Source of the DNA: Gigaspora rosea
Taxonomy: Eukaryota > Glomeromycota > Glomeromycetes > Diversisporales > Gigasporaceae
DNA: 64,000 nucleotides
Reading direction: 5' to 3'
Assembly (NCBI GenBank): GCA_003550325.1
Contig: QKWP01000682.1
Location: 164,625 to 228,624, forward strand
Shown: positions 12,840 through 23,384 of the stretch, piece after piece
Numbering within the stretch: the first letter of the stretch is position 1
Layout: the number at the start of each line of letters is the position of its first letter
Program-made: the position numbers and the translations under genes
Notes under the pieces: generated by a model
The model's input: the letters and a program-made list of their open reading frames with translations, nothing else
Told to the model about the DNA's origin: nothing
Database searches by the model: none

Positions 12840-13260
12840 AAAGAGTTTGTTGAGAAGGCTATAGGAACTGTTGGACAAATTCGACATTTGGGTAAGCGAG
12901 ATCTTCAGGATCCCATTAGAGTTAAATCAGCAGACGATTTGCCAAGGTGGGTAGACCAAATGATTGGGCTTGAGTCAGCAAGTTTGTGACATGATAAAGA
13001 AAGGTGGGGTCCCCACTTAGTAGACTGTATGGCAGATTTTCTAAACTCAAAACTAAGCCAGTTCAATAGCAGGTTTTACTGCCCAAAATCTAAGAGTTTA
13101 ACTGTTTTACACAAAATTGGGTAAAGGAAAACAACTATGTATGCCCTCCATTTGCACTTATTCATCGTGTACTGCAGCACGTAATCAATGAAAGTGCTGT
13201 AGTGACCATTATAGTTCCCAGGTGGGTCTCCGCAGAGTGGTAGCTAACTCTAATTCGAAT
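12840..13260 (+). pseudogene. Ngaro/DIRS-type retroelement, RT/RNase H C-terminal remnant
   Basis: Broken plus-strand frames that match the region between RNase H and recombinase in DIRS/Ngaro elements: FLNSKLSQFNSRFYC (about 13035-13085), then after a frameshift WVKENNYVCPPFALIHRVLQ and later IIVPRWVSAEW (13120-13245). The PPF and VPRW blocks are typical of this class. The catalytic RT part is missing, so the element has an internal deletion. Weakly similar frames precede it from 12840. Inactive. Confidence 0.75.
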
Positions 13261-13842
13261 TCAGATCGATTTTGTAGTTCTTTCTCCAGCCCAAGTGTCC
13301 TTTATAATGGGAGTCTCAGGGGAGGTATAGCCATGGAGAAATCGAAGTTGGCATTTTCTGGCAGTAAGGGTGAATTGGTCAAATAGTTATTGAAAAGAGC
13401 ACAGTCTTTGGACGAAATGCAGTATCAAAGAGCTGGAATCAGCGATTAGACAAAGCTTGAGATTTGTATATGAAGTATTGTAAGTTTTTGAAATTGAAAG
13501 TAGGGATGTTAAGTGGTTCAGATGAACCGGGTTCAAACCCGGTTCAAACTAGTTTTTTTAGTAGTTCGTTCAGAGAAAAATTAACTAGTAGTTTTCAAAC
13601 CAGTTTCATAACCTAGTTCATAACTTGGTTTATAAATCTGGTTTGTAAACTTAATTTATAAAACTAGTTTAGAAACTCGGTTTATGAACTAGAGTTCAAC
13701 CATAATATATAGTTTTATTGATATAAGTAGATACACCAAAAAATATATATACATGTTAGAATCTTGTGTAAAGGGACAGGTTTTTTTGGTACAATATCGC
13801 TTATTATATTTGGTACATCTAAATATATCTAAGTATATATTG

Positions 13843-13947
13843 TATATGAGTGTTGCCAAAGGAAAAGGCCATTCGGACTTTCAAGTATATTAGATTTTAA
13901 TATACTTGAAAGTCCGAGCGGCCTTTTTCTTTGGCAGCACTCATATA
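13843..13947. repeat. Near-perfect 105-bp palindrome
   Basis: TATATGAGTGTTGCC at the left mirrors GGCAGCACTCATATA at the right, and the arms continue through AAAGGCC, CGGACTTTCAAGTATA to a tiny TTAGATTTTAA loop. It may be a tiny transposon remnant; it could form a long hairpin. It lies inside the 13501-14736 element. Confidence 0.85.
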
Positions 13948-14009
13948 TTTAATATAAACTAAATATATAAAGTAATGAATATAAAGTAAATTATTCATAT
14001 TAAATAAAC

Positions 14010-14536
14010 TAGTGTTCAGGCCTGGGTGATACTCACCTAGGTCACTCGCAGGTCGGTGGGTAACACGGGTAGAATTATGGCCCACCCGAGTGGTCAACCC
14101 GCGGGTCACCTGTGGGTCAACCCGCAGGTCACCCGTGTGTTACCTGCATGGTGACCCATATGAGTTGGTTATAAACTATATAGTAGTGTTCTGACCCATC
14201 ATGAAAATCACACAGGTGAACACTAGGTAGTAGAAATATTCCACCACGGGTCACCCGCATGTAGTAACATGAGTCATCCAAGTGATAAAAATTTTATAGT
14301 CGAAAAAGTAAAAATTGCAATAAAATCGCGTAACATAGCTTTTTTTATTTAGAATTAGACTATAAAATTTTTTTATTACTCGGTGACCTGTGTTACTACC
14401 CACGGGTGACTCGTGTTACCACCCACGGGTGACCCGTGGTGGAATTTTTTCTACTATCTAGTATTTACCTAGGTCACCCGGGTGACCCACCCGTGAGTGA
14501 CCCGGGTTGGAATTTTCATGACGGGTCTGAACACTA
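14010..14536. mobile_element. 527-bp element nested in the hAT-like element
   Basis: Starts TAGTGTTCAGGCC and ends (reverse complement) TAGTGTTCAGACC. The octamer AAATAAAC is duplicated exactly at 14002-14009 and 14537-14544. The interior is unusually GC-rich for this window, with many copies of GGGTGACCCG-like palindromic phrases (about 14015-14160 and 14380-14510). A further inner pair (AGTGTTCTGACCC near 14183, GTGAACACTAG near 14216) suggests yet another nested copy or internal duplication. Non-coding. Confidence 0.88.
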
Positions 14537-14744
14537 AAATAAACTTAGTTCATAAACTCAAGCTTGAACTTGAAGTTGACCTGAAGTTTATGCTTTGAGT
14601 TTATGAACTCAAGTTCCAACTCAAGGTTAAACTTTAAAGTTAAACTAAAGTTCATGAACTTCAGTTCAGATTATTTTTTCTTCAACTTCTTGGGACTGAA
14701 CCTGAACCAGACTGAATGAACCACTTAACATCCCTAATTTAAAG

Positions 14745-15534
14745 CCTTACCTTCATCAGTCAATACACTTGTATACTTTTTAGTCTGGCTAGATTTGACC
14801 AATTCATTTACGGGTTGTGCTGACGTACTAGTAGCAGTTTCAAGAGGCATTTGGAAGCACAGAATTCAGACCCCTCAAAAGAGTATAACGTAAGAAGGGT
14901 TTATAAAGCACTAATGAAAGAGTATAAAAAGGACAAGGAACCCAAATGCCACATGATCCCTTCCTTTATTAGCCTTGTGATGTTTTGTAGACAATAAGCC
15001 GCAATTTACAAGTAAAGAATTTTGAGTGTGGGATGCTGCTATTGTAGCAATTGGGATAAAAACTATGCGCCGTCCAGGAGAATTGTGTAAATTAAAACTC
15101 AGAGATGTCAAGTTTGGTAAAAAGCTGTGTTGGATCCATGTTGTATCTTTGAAGACCGACCAGTTTGCCAATGGGAGATTCATTTCTATAGAAACAGTAC
15201 TTATTGTCCGGTTAGGCTGTTAAAGAAGTATTTACTTGTTAGACCAAAGACCACAGATGACCAACTGCTTTTTCTATCAAGGAAAGAAGGTCAATTGTCG
15301 ATAGGAGACGTAGGTGCTATTGTTAAAAGAGTAGCAGAAAATGCAGAGGTGCAAGAGAGGTATACTGCTTATAGTATCAGAATCGGTGGTGCAACGGCTA
15401 CAATGGCAGTAGGTCTTTCTCTAGCACAAATTCACACTATAGGAGGATGGGACAGCAAAGCAGTGATGCTGTATCTAAGAGCAGTGAATACATTCAACTT
15501 GCAAATTTCTAGAAGAATGGGGTTTGCTCAATAG
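14745..15534 (+). pseudogene. Tyrosine recombinase of Ngaro-like element 1, frameshifted
   Basis: The N-terminal part lies before the inserted element (about 13410-13500, SWNQRLDKA and YCKFLKLK-like) and continues at 14745 with ALPSSVNTLVYFLVWLDL. The catalytic half begins with the first active-site Arg in IKTMRRPGELCKLKLRDV (about 15050-15110), then shifts frame between about 15130 and 15220. The second frame holds YSIRIGGATATMA with the second Arg (Tyr replaces the usual His of the HxxR box), IGGWDS, and the nucleophile Tyr in VMLYLRA, ending at 15534. The product would cut and rejoin DNA for integration of the circular retroelement copy; here it is dead from the insertion and the frameshift. 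Confidence 0.88.
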
Positions 15535-15548
15535 CGATCCTCTTCTAG

Positions 15549-15605
15549 TTCCCATATGTTTTTTCTTTGATTAGCAATAAAGTTTTATTATCGAGCAATA
15601 ATAAT
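15549..15605 (+). repeat. Split direct repeat B1
   Basis: Begins TTCCCATATGTTTTTTCTT and continues with GCAATAAAGT. It matches 16965-17020 and starts only 15 bases after the recombinase stop codon, as expected for the first 3' repeat of a Ngaro-type element. Confidence 0.75.
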
Positions 15606-15870
15606 GATAAGCTCATCAACAAAGTGAAGGAGCGTTCATTATTGCGAGATCAGATGGCTTTATTGCAGATTCATATATAATTTTGTTTGTTTTTCTATTT
15701 TGGGTTAGTCAGTGGTTTTTTTCGTGATGTACTGGTTAGATGCAAGTTTTTCGGGCGTTAGGATATATCTGCATATGATTTATTGTTAACGGGGTTTTAT
15801 AAATATGATTTCAGGCATAAGGGCATGAAGAAATTTTTCTGGCATTTGAATGGTTTAGAAAGTTTGGGGT

Positions 15871-15962
15871 AAATCAGAAGTTGTTATAAGGGAAGTATGT
15901 TTTAATAGGAAAGGGTTAACTTTCGTTTTGCTATCACTCGCTTTGAAGAGACTAGCTCTATC
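15871..15962 (+). repeat. Split direct repeat A2
   Basis: Second copy of the 12178-12270 repeat, lying between B1 and B2. Differences between the copies (for example TAGTAGGAAAAGG versus TAATAGGAAAGG) show that the element is not recent. Confidence 0.75.
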
Positions 15963-16132
15963 ATTCCACTGTGCCCCCTAGTAGTAAAAATAAGGCACTA
16001 TGGCTGAGTGGCAGTGCAAGGACCTTTGATAATTAGGCTCCACAGCTGGATAATAGTGCAAGGACCTTTAATAGTTGGTGTACAGGCTTTACGGCTGCGC
16101 AGGCAGTGCAAGAACTTTAGAAATTAAATCAA

Positions 16133-16724
16133 TATAAGGTAAAAAGGAGTAATTTGACAAATATGTTAATTTGACGAATTTGGATATCGCGTGATCTAAT
16201 AATTGGGATCGAATAATTTTTATACCATTCGATTCGTCTCGATAAGATGAATTATTTGGTACAAGAATCACCAGATTCTGATCACTAGATCACAAGATAG
16301 CATCGATTATTTGCCAGGTTTACACTTTGTCAAAATCCCCCTCAAGGATCTTTTTTGTGTAGCATATAATCGATGATATATTGTGACTCAGTGATCAGAA
16401 TCAGATGATTTTATACCATTCAATTCATATCATAGAGACGAATTAAATGGTATAAAAATTATCTGTTTCTGATCGCTGGATCACATGAGATATCATCAAT
16501 TTGTCAAATTACCCCTACCTCTCTAAATTTAACCTTTTTGATACAATGTATAATTCCATTTAATGTTACTTTAAAAAAAGATGTTATATTACTAATTTTA
16601 TATAAAATAATTCTAAATCATATATAAAGTTAAATACAAAAAATATACCATTTATTAATATTAAAATAAATAGTTTTTATATTAGTTATTTTAACTTCGT
16701 CAAATTACCCCCTTTTACCTTATA
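16133..16724. mobile_element. ~590-bp inverted-repeat element with TA flanks
   Basis: Ends are TATAAGGTAAAAAGGAG and, in reverse complement, TATAAGGTAAAAGGGGG; the arms then share TAATTTGAC. TA borders suggest a Tc1/mariner-type target (TIR starting TAAGG). The interior contains two hairpins built on TACCATTCGATTCGTCTC and GATCAC/TGATC phrases. The same phrases occur inside the element at 22840-23384. No coding frame. It lies between A2 and B2 of Ngaro-like element 1. Confidence 0.75.
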
Positions 16725-16964
16725 CGAAGAAGTACACTTCTTTTAGCAACCCGATCCTTGTCTTTAGCTATATAGACGCCTGTTTCTGCCCTTATGGTCA
16801 TTTTCTTGGGTTTATTGAGTTTAGTTAATGATTGATTGGACAGGAAGGTTAAATAGTTCAATCACGAGTGTGGGTTTCTTGGATTGGTCAGTAAGACGGC
16901 CTTAGTAGTGTAGTATGAATGTATATGTGTTTATGGTTAGAGCCTGCTAACGATAGTGAGCCTA

Positions 16965-17020
16965 TTCCCATATGTTTTTTCTTCAATTGGCAATAAAGTC
17001 TTATGATCAATCAATAATAA
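16965..17020 (+). repeat. Split direct repeat B2
   Basis: Second copy of 15549-15605 (TTCCCATATGTTTTTTCTTC, GCAATAAAGTCTTATGATC). It marks the approximate right end of Ngaro-like element 1. Confidence 0.7.
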
Positions 17021-18185
17021 AGTCTAAATCGTACGCATTATACCGGTCTGGTCTAACTTCATGCAATTGAAGTAGAAATAGTAAATATCTACAATTCAAT
17101 TCATCTAATGCATACATTAAGTTTTCATATTGCTATTTTTTGTTCGGATAACTATACTTTTAGTTTGATGTCCGAAACTATGCTTCCAGTCCAACCAAAC
17201 TAATGTTTTGGCATTTTTCAGATGTAATGCCCTGAAAATTTTGATTAGCAACATACATACATGATTTTTCAAAAGTATTTCGATATATATTATATTTACC
17301 TTTCTACATTAACATTAACTATTAAAATTTTTTGCAACAAATATATATTTAGTAAAATATGCTGCTGTATTTTAATTTTAAATATATATACTCGAGATTT
17401 TATGATAATAAAGAATAAAAATAAAAATTGTAAAAAACAACTTTTTAAATTTAAGCATTGTACTCGAGATTTTAACTTTAGTTGGTAATAAAATGTGTAG
17501 TTAATTAAAATATTTTAAGGGTTTATTAATTAAAATATTATAATACTGTACTACATACTGTATACCGGTATAATTCATATATAATTCTTATACTAATCGA
17601 GGATCATTTAATGATTATAATTATAAATAATACTAAAATTAATTCTTTTAGTAAAGCTTATTCTATTATACTCTTATTTATTTTACAATTTATTAATTAT
17701 AATTAATATTTCTATTTTTTATACAAATAAATTTAATATATATAGCTTATTTTTTAAAATCTAAATACTGTAATACTGTAATATAATAAATTTAATAATA
17801 TAATTAAATTGTTTTACTGCACTTTTAATCACTATCAATAATAGATTTATTTATAAAAATATATAGATAGTTTATTTGTTGTAATTACATATTAATGTAT
17901 TTATTATAATATATCACAGCAAATTTGTCTACACGCAGATAAAAATCACATTTTTACAATTATGTCGACCTTATTAAATGTTCATAAAACCTGACGCATA
18001 AAGGCTGTGAACAAGAATTTGCATCTTTCACATATGACTTCAGAGGAACTCTGAAAGTAAGTAAAGTATTAAAAGAATGGCAAAATCATAAATTTATGTT
18101 GCCAAGTAACATGTTCATAAGTTTATAAGTGAGATTATCTTATAATATGTAATTTGCACAGAAAGTGACAAATTTAGAAATAGTA
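17021..18185. other. Very AT-rich spacer
   Basis: No credible coding sequence. Short open frames here consist almost only of I, K, N, Y and F, as expected from AT-rich DNA by chance. Confidence 0.35.
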
Positions 18186-18430
18186 CTTTTTGATCAAATT
18201 TGTAGAACGCTGCACACCCATATATACTATTACTTGATTGTTGTCCGGTTGCGCAATTTTGCAAAGAATTTTAGTGAGCATAGATATGCCCTAAGAAAAT
18301 AACAAGTTTATACTAAATCTTTGGATAAAATCACATTTTACAATTTTTTACAATTTTTTACAATCACGCAATGGGACAACAATTAGGTGATTGTATAGGT
18401 ATGTAGCGATATTCAAATGTGATCAAAAGT
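18186..18430. mobile_element. ~245-bp foldback element
   Basis: Arms of about 75 bp: the left contains TTTGATCAAATTTG, CACCCATATATACTA and TGATTGTTGTCC; the right carries the imperfect complements GGACAACAATTAGGTGATTG and CAAATGTGATCAAAAG. No target duplication is evident and there is no coding capacity. Probably a MITE. Confidence 0.6.
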
Positions 18431-18756
18431 AATAGATTTTGTGATTGCAAGACTTTTATTATGTAATCCAGTTATTTTTATTCTCAAATTCTGACTTTGA
18501 ATGTGGTTTTCAAATTCTCAAAATCTTCGATGTTTATATGACATAGTGTTCCACAAAGGTTACCAAAGCGTAATAATAAATAATTTAAATCTGCTTTAAA
18601 TAAAAATCAGTGATTTAAATCTAGAGATATATACATAAATTATTTTGTTACGTTTTATAGATATTGATATAAAGTCAACAGTTTGAAAAACTGAGCTAAG
18701 CATGACCACATACAATAGTAGAACATGAGATCAATGATTAAGTAACGGCCGGTCAC

Positions 18757-20494
18757 ATGATCAACAAATCAGGGACAACAGGAAATCACAAGTCACAACG
18801 TAACATGGCGGTAGGACCAGCCAATCAGGCAGGTGCCACAAGACCACATGCCACTTGCACAAACCACCAAAAATCAGGCCATAATTACCAAGATTCCAAG
18901 ACTAACAAACTCTGTCCTGAAAATTTCAAAAAGCATTTCTGCAATATACAAACACGAAAAATGGACAAATCAGTAAAAAACACTTCTGGCAAAGCACTAG
19001 CTGGCGATACTGTAACCAAGACAAACTCAGCTAAAATCGACCTGAAATTTAAAGCATACATAGACGAAGCATGTAAGGCTTCTCCCAATACATTATCAGA
19101 TTTATAAAAGCATATATTGACCAGTCAACCACCACTCAGATGGATCTAATCAAGAAACTTAATGATTGATTGGATTCTAGCAGCAACCAAAGGCAATACC
19201 CGAGCTCTCACACCACACCATGTACATATCAAAAAATTCACAGCAACAGAGGCACAGCCCAGAACAGCAATCCATACCAAAGCTTCCATAGCATATTGAC
19301 CCAAGACGAACCAAGCATGAACACCAAGGACCAGCACACTATGCCGAACCACAACCACGAAATGGAAACGCCCAACTCCCGACACCTAAACAAACAAAGC
19401 AATAATGCATTTAAGGATCAAGGTAATTGTCTACTAAATAATCTGCTAATCAACCACAGGAATGCCAAGGAATCAAGCATGCTAGTACATCTACCTTCTA
19501 TTGTCTCTTAGCTAATCAAGGTAAAAGCAACATTACGAAAATATCTATCAATAAAATACTCAGACAATCTCCCACTGGTTCTTAGCTTCTTCAATCCCTT
19601 GGCGCCAAAATTAAACAAATTCAACTCTAGTGGGTTCTTAACTGGTCCGACAGGCAAAAACTTATAGAAACATTGCCTAACAAGCCAAGCCTTCCCATGC
19701 GCTTATAGAAAGCTATTGCAACTAGAGCATACATAGACATGCATGAATTTGCGTACAAAAGTATCAAGCAATTTCTAAAAACCAATGAGGAAGATCTATG
19801 CTAGTAACTATAGAAGGTGGGACTATAGCAATCTGAAAACATAGCTGCACTACAAAATTCACAAATATTGCTAAATAGCTCCTGGCATTCAAGTTATATA
19901 CAGAAGCTGTGCTGATAAGTTATGACCTCAGAGAACAGGAATTGAATATATATCGTGATCATATAAACACTCTTTGCATAAAACATGAATTTTTTGCTGT
20001 ACTCACTTATGATGAAGATCGAAGGCTAACCTTACCACCAACTGCAATACAATCCTTCTCGAGCAAAACATTGAGGCAGAAGGCGATAACTTTGATGTAA
20101 CAACCATAAAACGACCCTGCCCTATTAGCAATCCATGCACTTTCTGACCAGAAACTACATGGCATGACAGAAGGCAAATATGTATTAACTGGAATAGGTG
20201 CAGATGTCCCAAAGAAAACAACTACCAAAGAGTGCATGCATGTCTAATTTGCAAAAAGTCAAACACCCAGAAAGAAGATATTTTTACAGAACAATGACCA
20301 ACAAGTCCACAAAGAATACAAACCTCAGCTCGCATCCTAGAGGACAATAGCCACATAATGTCCCGTACTTGCTTGATAGTATCGAAATTCGAATGACAAG
20401 GAACATAAAAATCTATTTTACATAACCAATCAATTCTAAGTATAAAAAAAATAGAAAGACGACAAAAGCAAAGTAACAAGAACAAACCCACTAC
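18757..20494 (+). pseudogene. Gag-like region of tyrosine-recombinase element 2
   Basis: Plus-strand frames rich in N, Q, T, H and K (18757-19107; 19170-19511) with a more balanced base composition than the surrounding DNA, followed by frames with many stops. At 20166-20270 one frame reads C-INWNR-C-R-CP, then ten residues, H-A-CLIC. This CxNWNRxxC...HxCxxC pattern is the putative zinc finger typical of the first protein of DIRS/Ngaro elements. The first two frames are assigned to Gag only by position. The region is broken by stops and ends at an inserted MITE. Confidence 0.6.
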
Positions 20495-20746
20495 TAGGGT
20501 TCCTCAAAATTAAATCAAATCAAATATTGGATCAATTTGAATTTGATTAAATCAAATTGACCTGATTTGAATTTGATTTAATTCAAATTTTTGAATTTGA
20601 ATTTGATTTAAATTTGAATTTGTAATAGTAATTTTCAAATAAAATCAAATATTAGTTAAATTAAATCAAATTTGGCTATATTTGAATTTGATCGATCAAA
20701 TATTTGATTCAAATATTTGAAGATCAAATCAAATTGCGGAACTCTA
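20495..20746. mobile_element. 252-bp hAT-like MITE
   Basis: Left end TAGGGTTCCTCAAAATT, right end (reverse complement) TAGAGTTCCGCAATTTGATT. Flanking octamers CCCACTAC and CTCACTAT agree at 6 of 8 positions. The interior is simple-sequence TTTGAATTTGATT repeats in both orientations, which makes it strongly self-complementary. No coding capacity. Confidence 0.7.
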
Positions 20747-21061
20747 CTCACTATAAAACAAACAAACACTCAAAAAAAAAAAAGGGAGCAAAGGGAGAGC
20801 AAACTAACCAAGGGAGCAAACAGGCAGCACAAATACAGGCCATAATAATTTGATACAATAACAATACAGCAACTACAAGAGAACCAACCAACCGCATGGG
20901 CTTATATAAAAAAAAAAACAATAAACTTACTGACCAGTTACCAAATTACTCCAGAAGAACACAACCGACTACTTACACTTAGCTTCAGATATACAGCACA
21001 ATTCAAGCTGTCTGAAGTATTACCACTGATGAAGCCCAATACTACAATCTGTAAACGATTC

Positions 21062-21724
21062 TGGTATGATTCCCCGAAAGTTAGTTACCCACCAGGCCAT
21101 TTTACAGACCCCATATCCCTGACAGAATGTTTCACCTACAGCACATTTTGTTGATAGAATCTTTTCTCGACATACCATGTTTTCGACATCTCGTTTTCTA
21201 GAAATCTCATATTTTCGACAAGACATTTATCTGACATGACATAATTCTAATTTGACTTTTCTCTTACACTAAGTTTTATTGAATGCACTTTTTCTGACAA
21301 GAACGATAAACCCAGTGATCAACACATCACGTGAAATCATGCAGGTTTACTAGCACTATCAATTCTAACCCTAATCTAACCCTAACCCTAACCCTAATTT
21401 AGGCTGAGTACTTAATCATGTGATGTGATGAACACGAATATATCACTCTACCTATTTAAACGAAATTCTAATTGGGAAAGGTCTTGACAGAAAAATGATG
21501 TCGGAAACATGTCATGTCGGAAAAATGTTCTTTCTGAAATACGTTATGTCAGTAAAATGTCCTTTCGAAAATATGTCCTGTCAAGGAAAGGAGAGGTCGA
21601 AAACATGGTTTGTCGAGGAAAGATTCTGTCAACAAAAAATGCTATAGATGAAACATTCTGTCAGGGATATGGGGTCGGTAAAATGAGCTGGCGGGTAACT
21701 AGCTTTCGGGAAATCAAGATACAA
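21062..21724. mobile_element. Foldback element with ~180-bp arms and telomere-like core
   Basis: The left arm (from 21062) reads TTCCCCGAAAGTTAGTTACC, CATATCCCTGACAGAATG, TTTTCGACAT; the right arm (to 21724) is its complement with about 85-90% identity over roughly 180 bp. Both arms contain repeated CGACA / TGTCGG phrases. The core at 21365-21400 carries several CTAACCCTAA units. Apparent reading frames in each arm on opposite strands are mirror images and not genes. It separates the gag and RT parts of element 2. Confidence 0.85.
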
Positions 21725-21903
21725 TGTCTGTAAATGAAACTATCACAGCAATTCCTTCCCAGAATATTCTGCTAACCAAAACAGAAGCCAATTTGTAAGC
21801 AACTCGATCTATGACAATTTGATATCAAACATCTATAAATATTTGCGCATTTCAACTCCTCACCAACAATCATCCAAATCGTCCATTCATTGAATATCTG
21901 ATC

Positions 21904-22839
21904 AATGGCATTAAACACAGTTTCAGGTTCAACTTTAGGGGACTACGAACTAAAATCATACAAGAAAACCTGCCCTCAATTAGCATTGCCCCAAAAGAGT
22001 TCTGAGACTACGTACAAAATAAGCTAGCAAATAAAAGAATTTGTGGACCATTTCAAAAAAAACCAAGAGCCATGTGACATCTTCCAAATAAATCCATGTG
22101 GTCTTGTGGAAAGAAAACACATACTCTAAGTCCTATCAAGTAATATCCCATCTGTCATCTCTTGCAAAGAATAGCGTAAACGACTATATTGATAAACTCA
22201 AATTTGCAACAAAATATGAAACAGTGACTCATACAATTCGATGGATCAACCACTATAGAAAATTCTGCACCCTATTCAAAGTCGACATTAAAGATGCCTA
22301 CTGCATCCATCTAGTACACCCAGTAGCTCAAATTCTACAAGGGTTTCGCCATGAAATCAGATATACTTTAACAAAGTCCTTGCATTCGGCAACAGGGCAT
22401 CAGAAGGAATATTTTGCCGCTTTGCTGATTCCATAGTATGGAATGCCTCTCATCAAGAAATCCAGCCATAATCCATTATATAGATGACTTGCTCATAATT
22501 ATCCCATTAGACGGAACACACGAGCTAAGTCAATTTCTAAGAATTCTTGATATACTCAATATACTACACAAAGAAACGAAAATGGAAGGCCCTAGCACAA
22601 GTGTTATGTTCCTAGGCATTAACACTCAACACCAACACTATTATGACTTCAGTCCCACAGCAGAAACACGACAAAATAATCACATTACTAAGGCAGTGGT
22701 CAATAAAAACATGGGGCAACTCAAGGACCTCCAGTTAATTGTAGGAACCCTCATATGGACCTGTCAAATTATGTCACAAGAATATCTGTTTGTACAGCAA
22801 CTTATAAACATGCAAAATAGGCAAACAAACCCCAGATAA
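21904..22839 (+). pseudogene. Reverse transcriptase of tyrosine-recombinase element 2
   Basis: RT domain in three frames. Visible blocks: SVNDYIDKLKFATKYETVTH and then FKVDIKDAYCIHLVHP with the first catalytic Asp (22270-22325); LAFGNRASEGIFCRFADSIV (about 22381-22440) in another frame, matching the FG-x-x-x-SP box; HYIDDLLIIIP with the YxDD active site (22472-22510); and FLGINTQHQ (22610). Stop codons and frameshifts separate them. The type (VDIKDAYxxxxVHP, YIDDLL) fits DIRS/Ngaro-class elements. The 3' side is cut off by an inserted element at 22840. Confidence 0.85.
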
Positions 22840-23384
22840 GGGGCATCCAGAAATATCATTATACAAGAGGGGGAGGGGGTCTGACAAAATATAACATTTT
22901 TCCTCTTAAGTAGGGGGTAGTGGGAGGGTCAAAAAAATATTACACAATTTTTTTAGAAAAAATCGTCTAAAAACTAATCCAGTGGTCCAAATTTAATGAT
23001 TTTGGTACCATTCGTTTCGTCTCGGTGGGAGGAGTCGAATGGTACCAATTTCATTTTATTTGGATCACTTGATCAAATGTTATTGGCCAAATACTATTGG
23101 TTATTATGTTTTCTTATAAAATGACTATAAAATCAATAGGTTTTTGTTAATAACTATTAATGCAGTGATCCAAATGAAATGATTTTGGTATCATTAGATT
23201 CGTCTCACTGCGACGAATCGAATGGTACCTAAATCCTCCAAATCGAAGCACTGTGTCACAGTATATTCAAGTTTTTGTAAAATTTATTATATAAACATAC
23301 GGATTTTGAAAAAATTTTTTATATAGTAGAGGGGGGTCAAGCGCTACTATGAGGGGGTACATAACGTTATTTATGGATGCCCCC
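22840..23384. mobile_element. 545-bp TIR element splitting RT from RNase H
   Basis: The left end is GGGGCATCCAGAAATA; the reverse complement of the right end is GGGGGCATCCATAAATAACG. ATAA flanks both ends (22836-22839, 23385-23388). G-rich blocks (GAGGGGGAGGGGGTC near 22868 and GAGGGGGGTC near 23330) lie inside the ends. The interior holds two hairpins with GGTACCATTCG and TTCGTCTC phrases also found in the 16133-16724 element. No coding capacity. It truncates the retroelement polyprotein. Confidence 0.75.

Larger units (their letters stand above)
13501..14736. mobile_element. 1.24-kb hAT-like element inserted in a recombinase gene
   Basis: Perfect 20-bp terminal inverted repeats TAGGGATGTTAAGTGGTTCA (left) and its complement (right), the TAGGG start being typical of hAT elements. 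The flanking octamers ATTGAAAG (13493-13500) and ATTTAAAG (14737-14744) agree at 7 of 8 positions. Joining the flanks brings two halves of the recombinase frame together. The arms contain degenerate GGTTTATAAAC / GGTTCAAAC repeats. It holds at least two more inverted-repeat structures (13843-13947 and 14010-14536). No transposase is encoded. Confidence 0.88.

Noticed and set aside
15960..16130. Possible tRNA or small RNA gene in the less AT-rich stretch with GCAAGGACCTTT repeats
   Set aside because: No cloverleaf, no A and B box pair, and it lies within the terminal region of Ngaro-like element 1.
20003..20491. Minus-strand frames with hydrophobic stretches
   Set aside because: Antisense to the gag zinc finger of retroelement 2, whose CxNWNR...HxCxxC motif is on the plus strand.
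21365..21400. A chromosome end or fusion point
   Set aside because: Only a few degenerate CTAACCC units, inside the loop of a transposable element, with unrelated sequence continuing on both sides.
21020..21733. Two similar small proteins starting MSCRK on opposite strands
   Set aside because: They are the two arms of one foldback element read in mirror orientation; repeat-derived, not genes.
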